DNA of 64,000 nt, from NCBI RefSeq assembly GCF_001426905.1, contig NZ_LMFQ01000005.1, positions 169-64,168 of the forward strand, given 5' to 3'. Positions 63,649 through 64,000 of the stretch are shown here, one piece after another (within the stretch, counting starts at the first letter, position 1; each line of letters begins with the position of its first letter). Below the pieces are notes generated by a model. It worked only from the letters and a program-made list of their open reading frames with translations, had not been told where the DNA came from and searched no databases. This DNA is from Caulobacter sp. Root1455 (GTDB taxonomy: Bacteria; Pseudomonadota; Alphaproteobacteria; Caulobacterales; Caulobacteraceae). The translations under genes and the position numbers were made by a program.

Positions 63649-64000
63649 ATGCCCAAAGGAAAACCCAACATCCTCGTGATCTGGGGCGACGACATCGGGA
63701 TCAGCAACCTCAGCTGCTATTCGCACGGCCTGATGGGCTACCAGACGCCCAACATCGACCGCATCGCCCGCGAAGGCATGATGTTCACCGACAGCTACGG
63801 CGAGCAGTCCTGCACCGCCGGGCGTTCGTCGTTCATCACGGGGCAAAGCGTGCTGCGCACCGGCCTGTCGAAGGTCGGCGCCCCGGCCGCGCCCGTCGGC
63901 ATGAACGACAAGCTGGTCACCATCGCCGCGCTGCTGAAGGAACAGGGCTACGCCACCGGCCAGTTCGGCAAGAACCACCTGGGCGACCTGAACCACATGC
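63649..64000 (+). CDS. sulfatase, type I (partial)
   Basis: The first 117 codons of an arylsulfatase-family enzyme, cut by the window end. The metal-binding D14/D15 (IWGDDIG) and the active-site C55-T-A-G-R motif are present; C55 is the cysteine converted to formylglycine by the neighbouring FGE. GKNHLGDLNHM is the conserved GKxHLG block. GGAG lies 7-8 bases upstream of the ATG. No N-terminal signal peptide is seen, so it is probably cytoplasmic unless the start is different. Confidence 0.92.
   Translation, partial: MPKGKPNILVIWGDDIGISNLSCYSHGLMGYQTPNIDRIAREGMMFTDSYGEQSCTAGRSSFITGQSVLRTGLSKVGAPAAPVGMNDKLVTIAALLKEQGYATGQFGKNHLGDLNHM

Overview
The window is about 68% G+C, densely packed, and reads as chromosomal DNA of an alphaproteobacterium. 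The best fit is Caulobacter or a very close relative. The evidence is the dusB-ntrBC-ntrYX-dat-hfq-hflX order, a fused ispDF, an iscR-led suf operon, NtrC and NtrX without the GAFTGA loop, and a PopA orthologue whose I-site arginine falls at residue 357. No phage, transposase, plasmid gene or CRISPR array was seen. All identifications come from reading the sequence and from family knowledge; no database was searched.

Layout. 1-581: gene-free DNA with GC-rich hairpin repeats and a three-copy direct repeat. 582-3729: a short RTX protein, then a type II NADH dehydrogenase, a PhnB-like protein and an alpha/beta hydrolase on the minus strand. 3930-11667: a ten-gene Fe-S cluster operon (iscR, NifS/IscS-type desulfurase, sufB, VOC protein, sufC, sufD, sufS, sufT, sufA-like, small Cys-rich protein). 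Two GC-rich palindromic elements are inserted inside it, and each ends in the Shine-Dalgarno of the next gene. 11681-18988: small membrane proteins, a TetR/acyltransferase pair, a GT9 glycosyltransferase with a DUF6165-like protein, an arginase-fold protein, a FUSC-type transporter, pncC and ispDF. 19086-29068: dusB-ntrB-ntrC, ntrY-ntrX, dat, hfq, hflX, which is the nitrogen and RNA regulation block.

29134-39641: GH24 lysozyme, mazG, a GPH-type transporter, a secreted DUF4136-like protein, nhaA, cobQ, a small membrane protein, sdhE and mfd. 39638-43038: a YafY/WYL regulator diverging from a three-gene run (DUF1579-like, NIPSNAP, SRPBCC) with a near-ideal operator between them, then a FrnE-type DsbA protein. 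43189-48993: popA, a CaiB/BaiF racemase, YihY, TusA, RsuA, an RsmC-like methyltransferase and tRNA-Ser(UGA). 49134-53444: an RlpA/SPOR lipoprotein, then tmk-holB-tatD-MBL. 53441-54067: three tiny overlapping genes. 54181-55464: an exported alginate-lyase-family protein.

56032-64000 is the most accessory-looking part. It holds a small unknown gene, a NarL-type response regulator with its PAS histidine kinase, a D15-like outer-membrane barrel and an exported four-EF-hand protein. It ends with a sulfatase-maturation neighbourhood: a HAD phosphatase, a formylglycine-generating enzyme with both active-site cysteines, a 34-codon mini-ORF, a DUF1622-like membrane protein, a fragment matching the HAD C terminus, and a sulfatase cut by the window edge whose CTAGR motif is the expected substrate of that enzyme.
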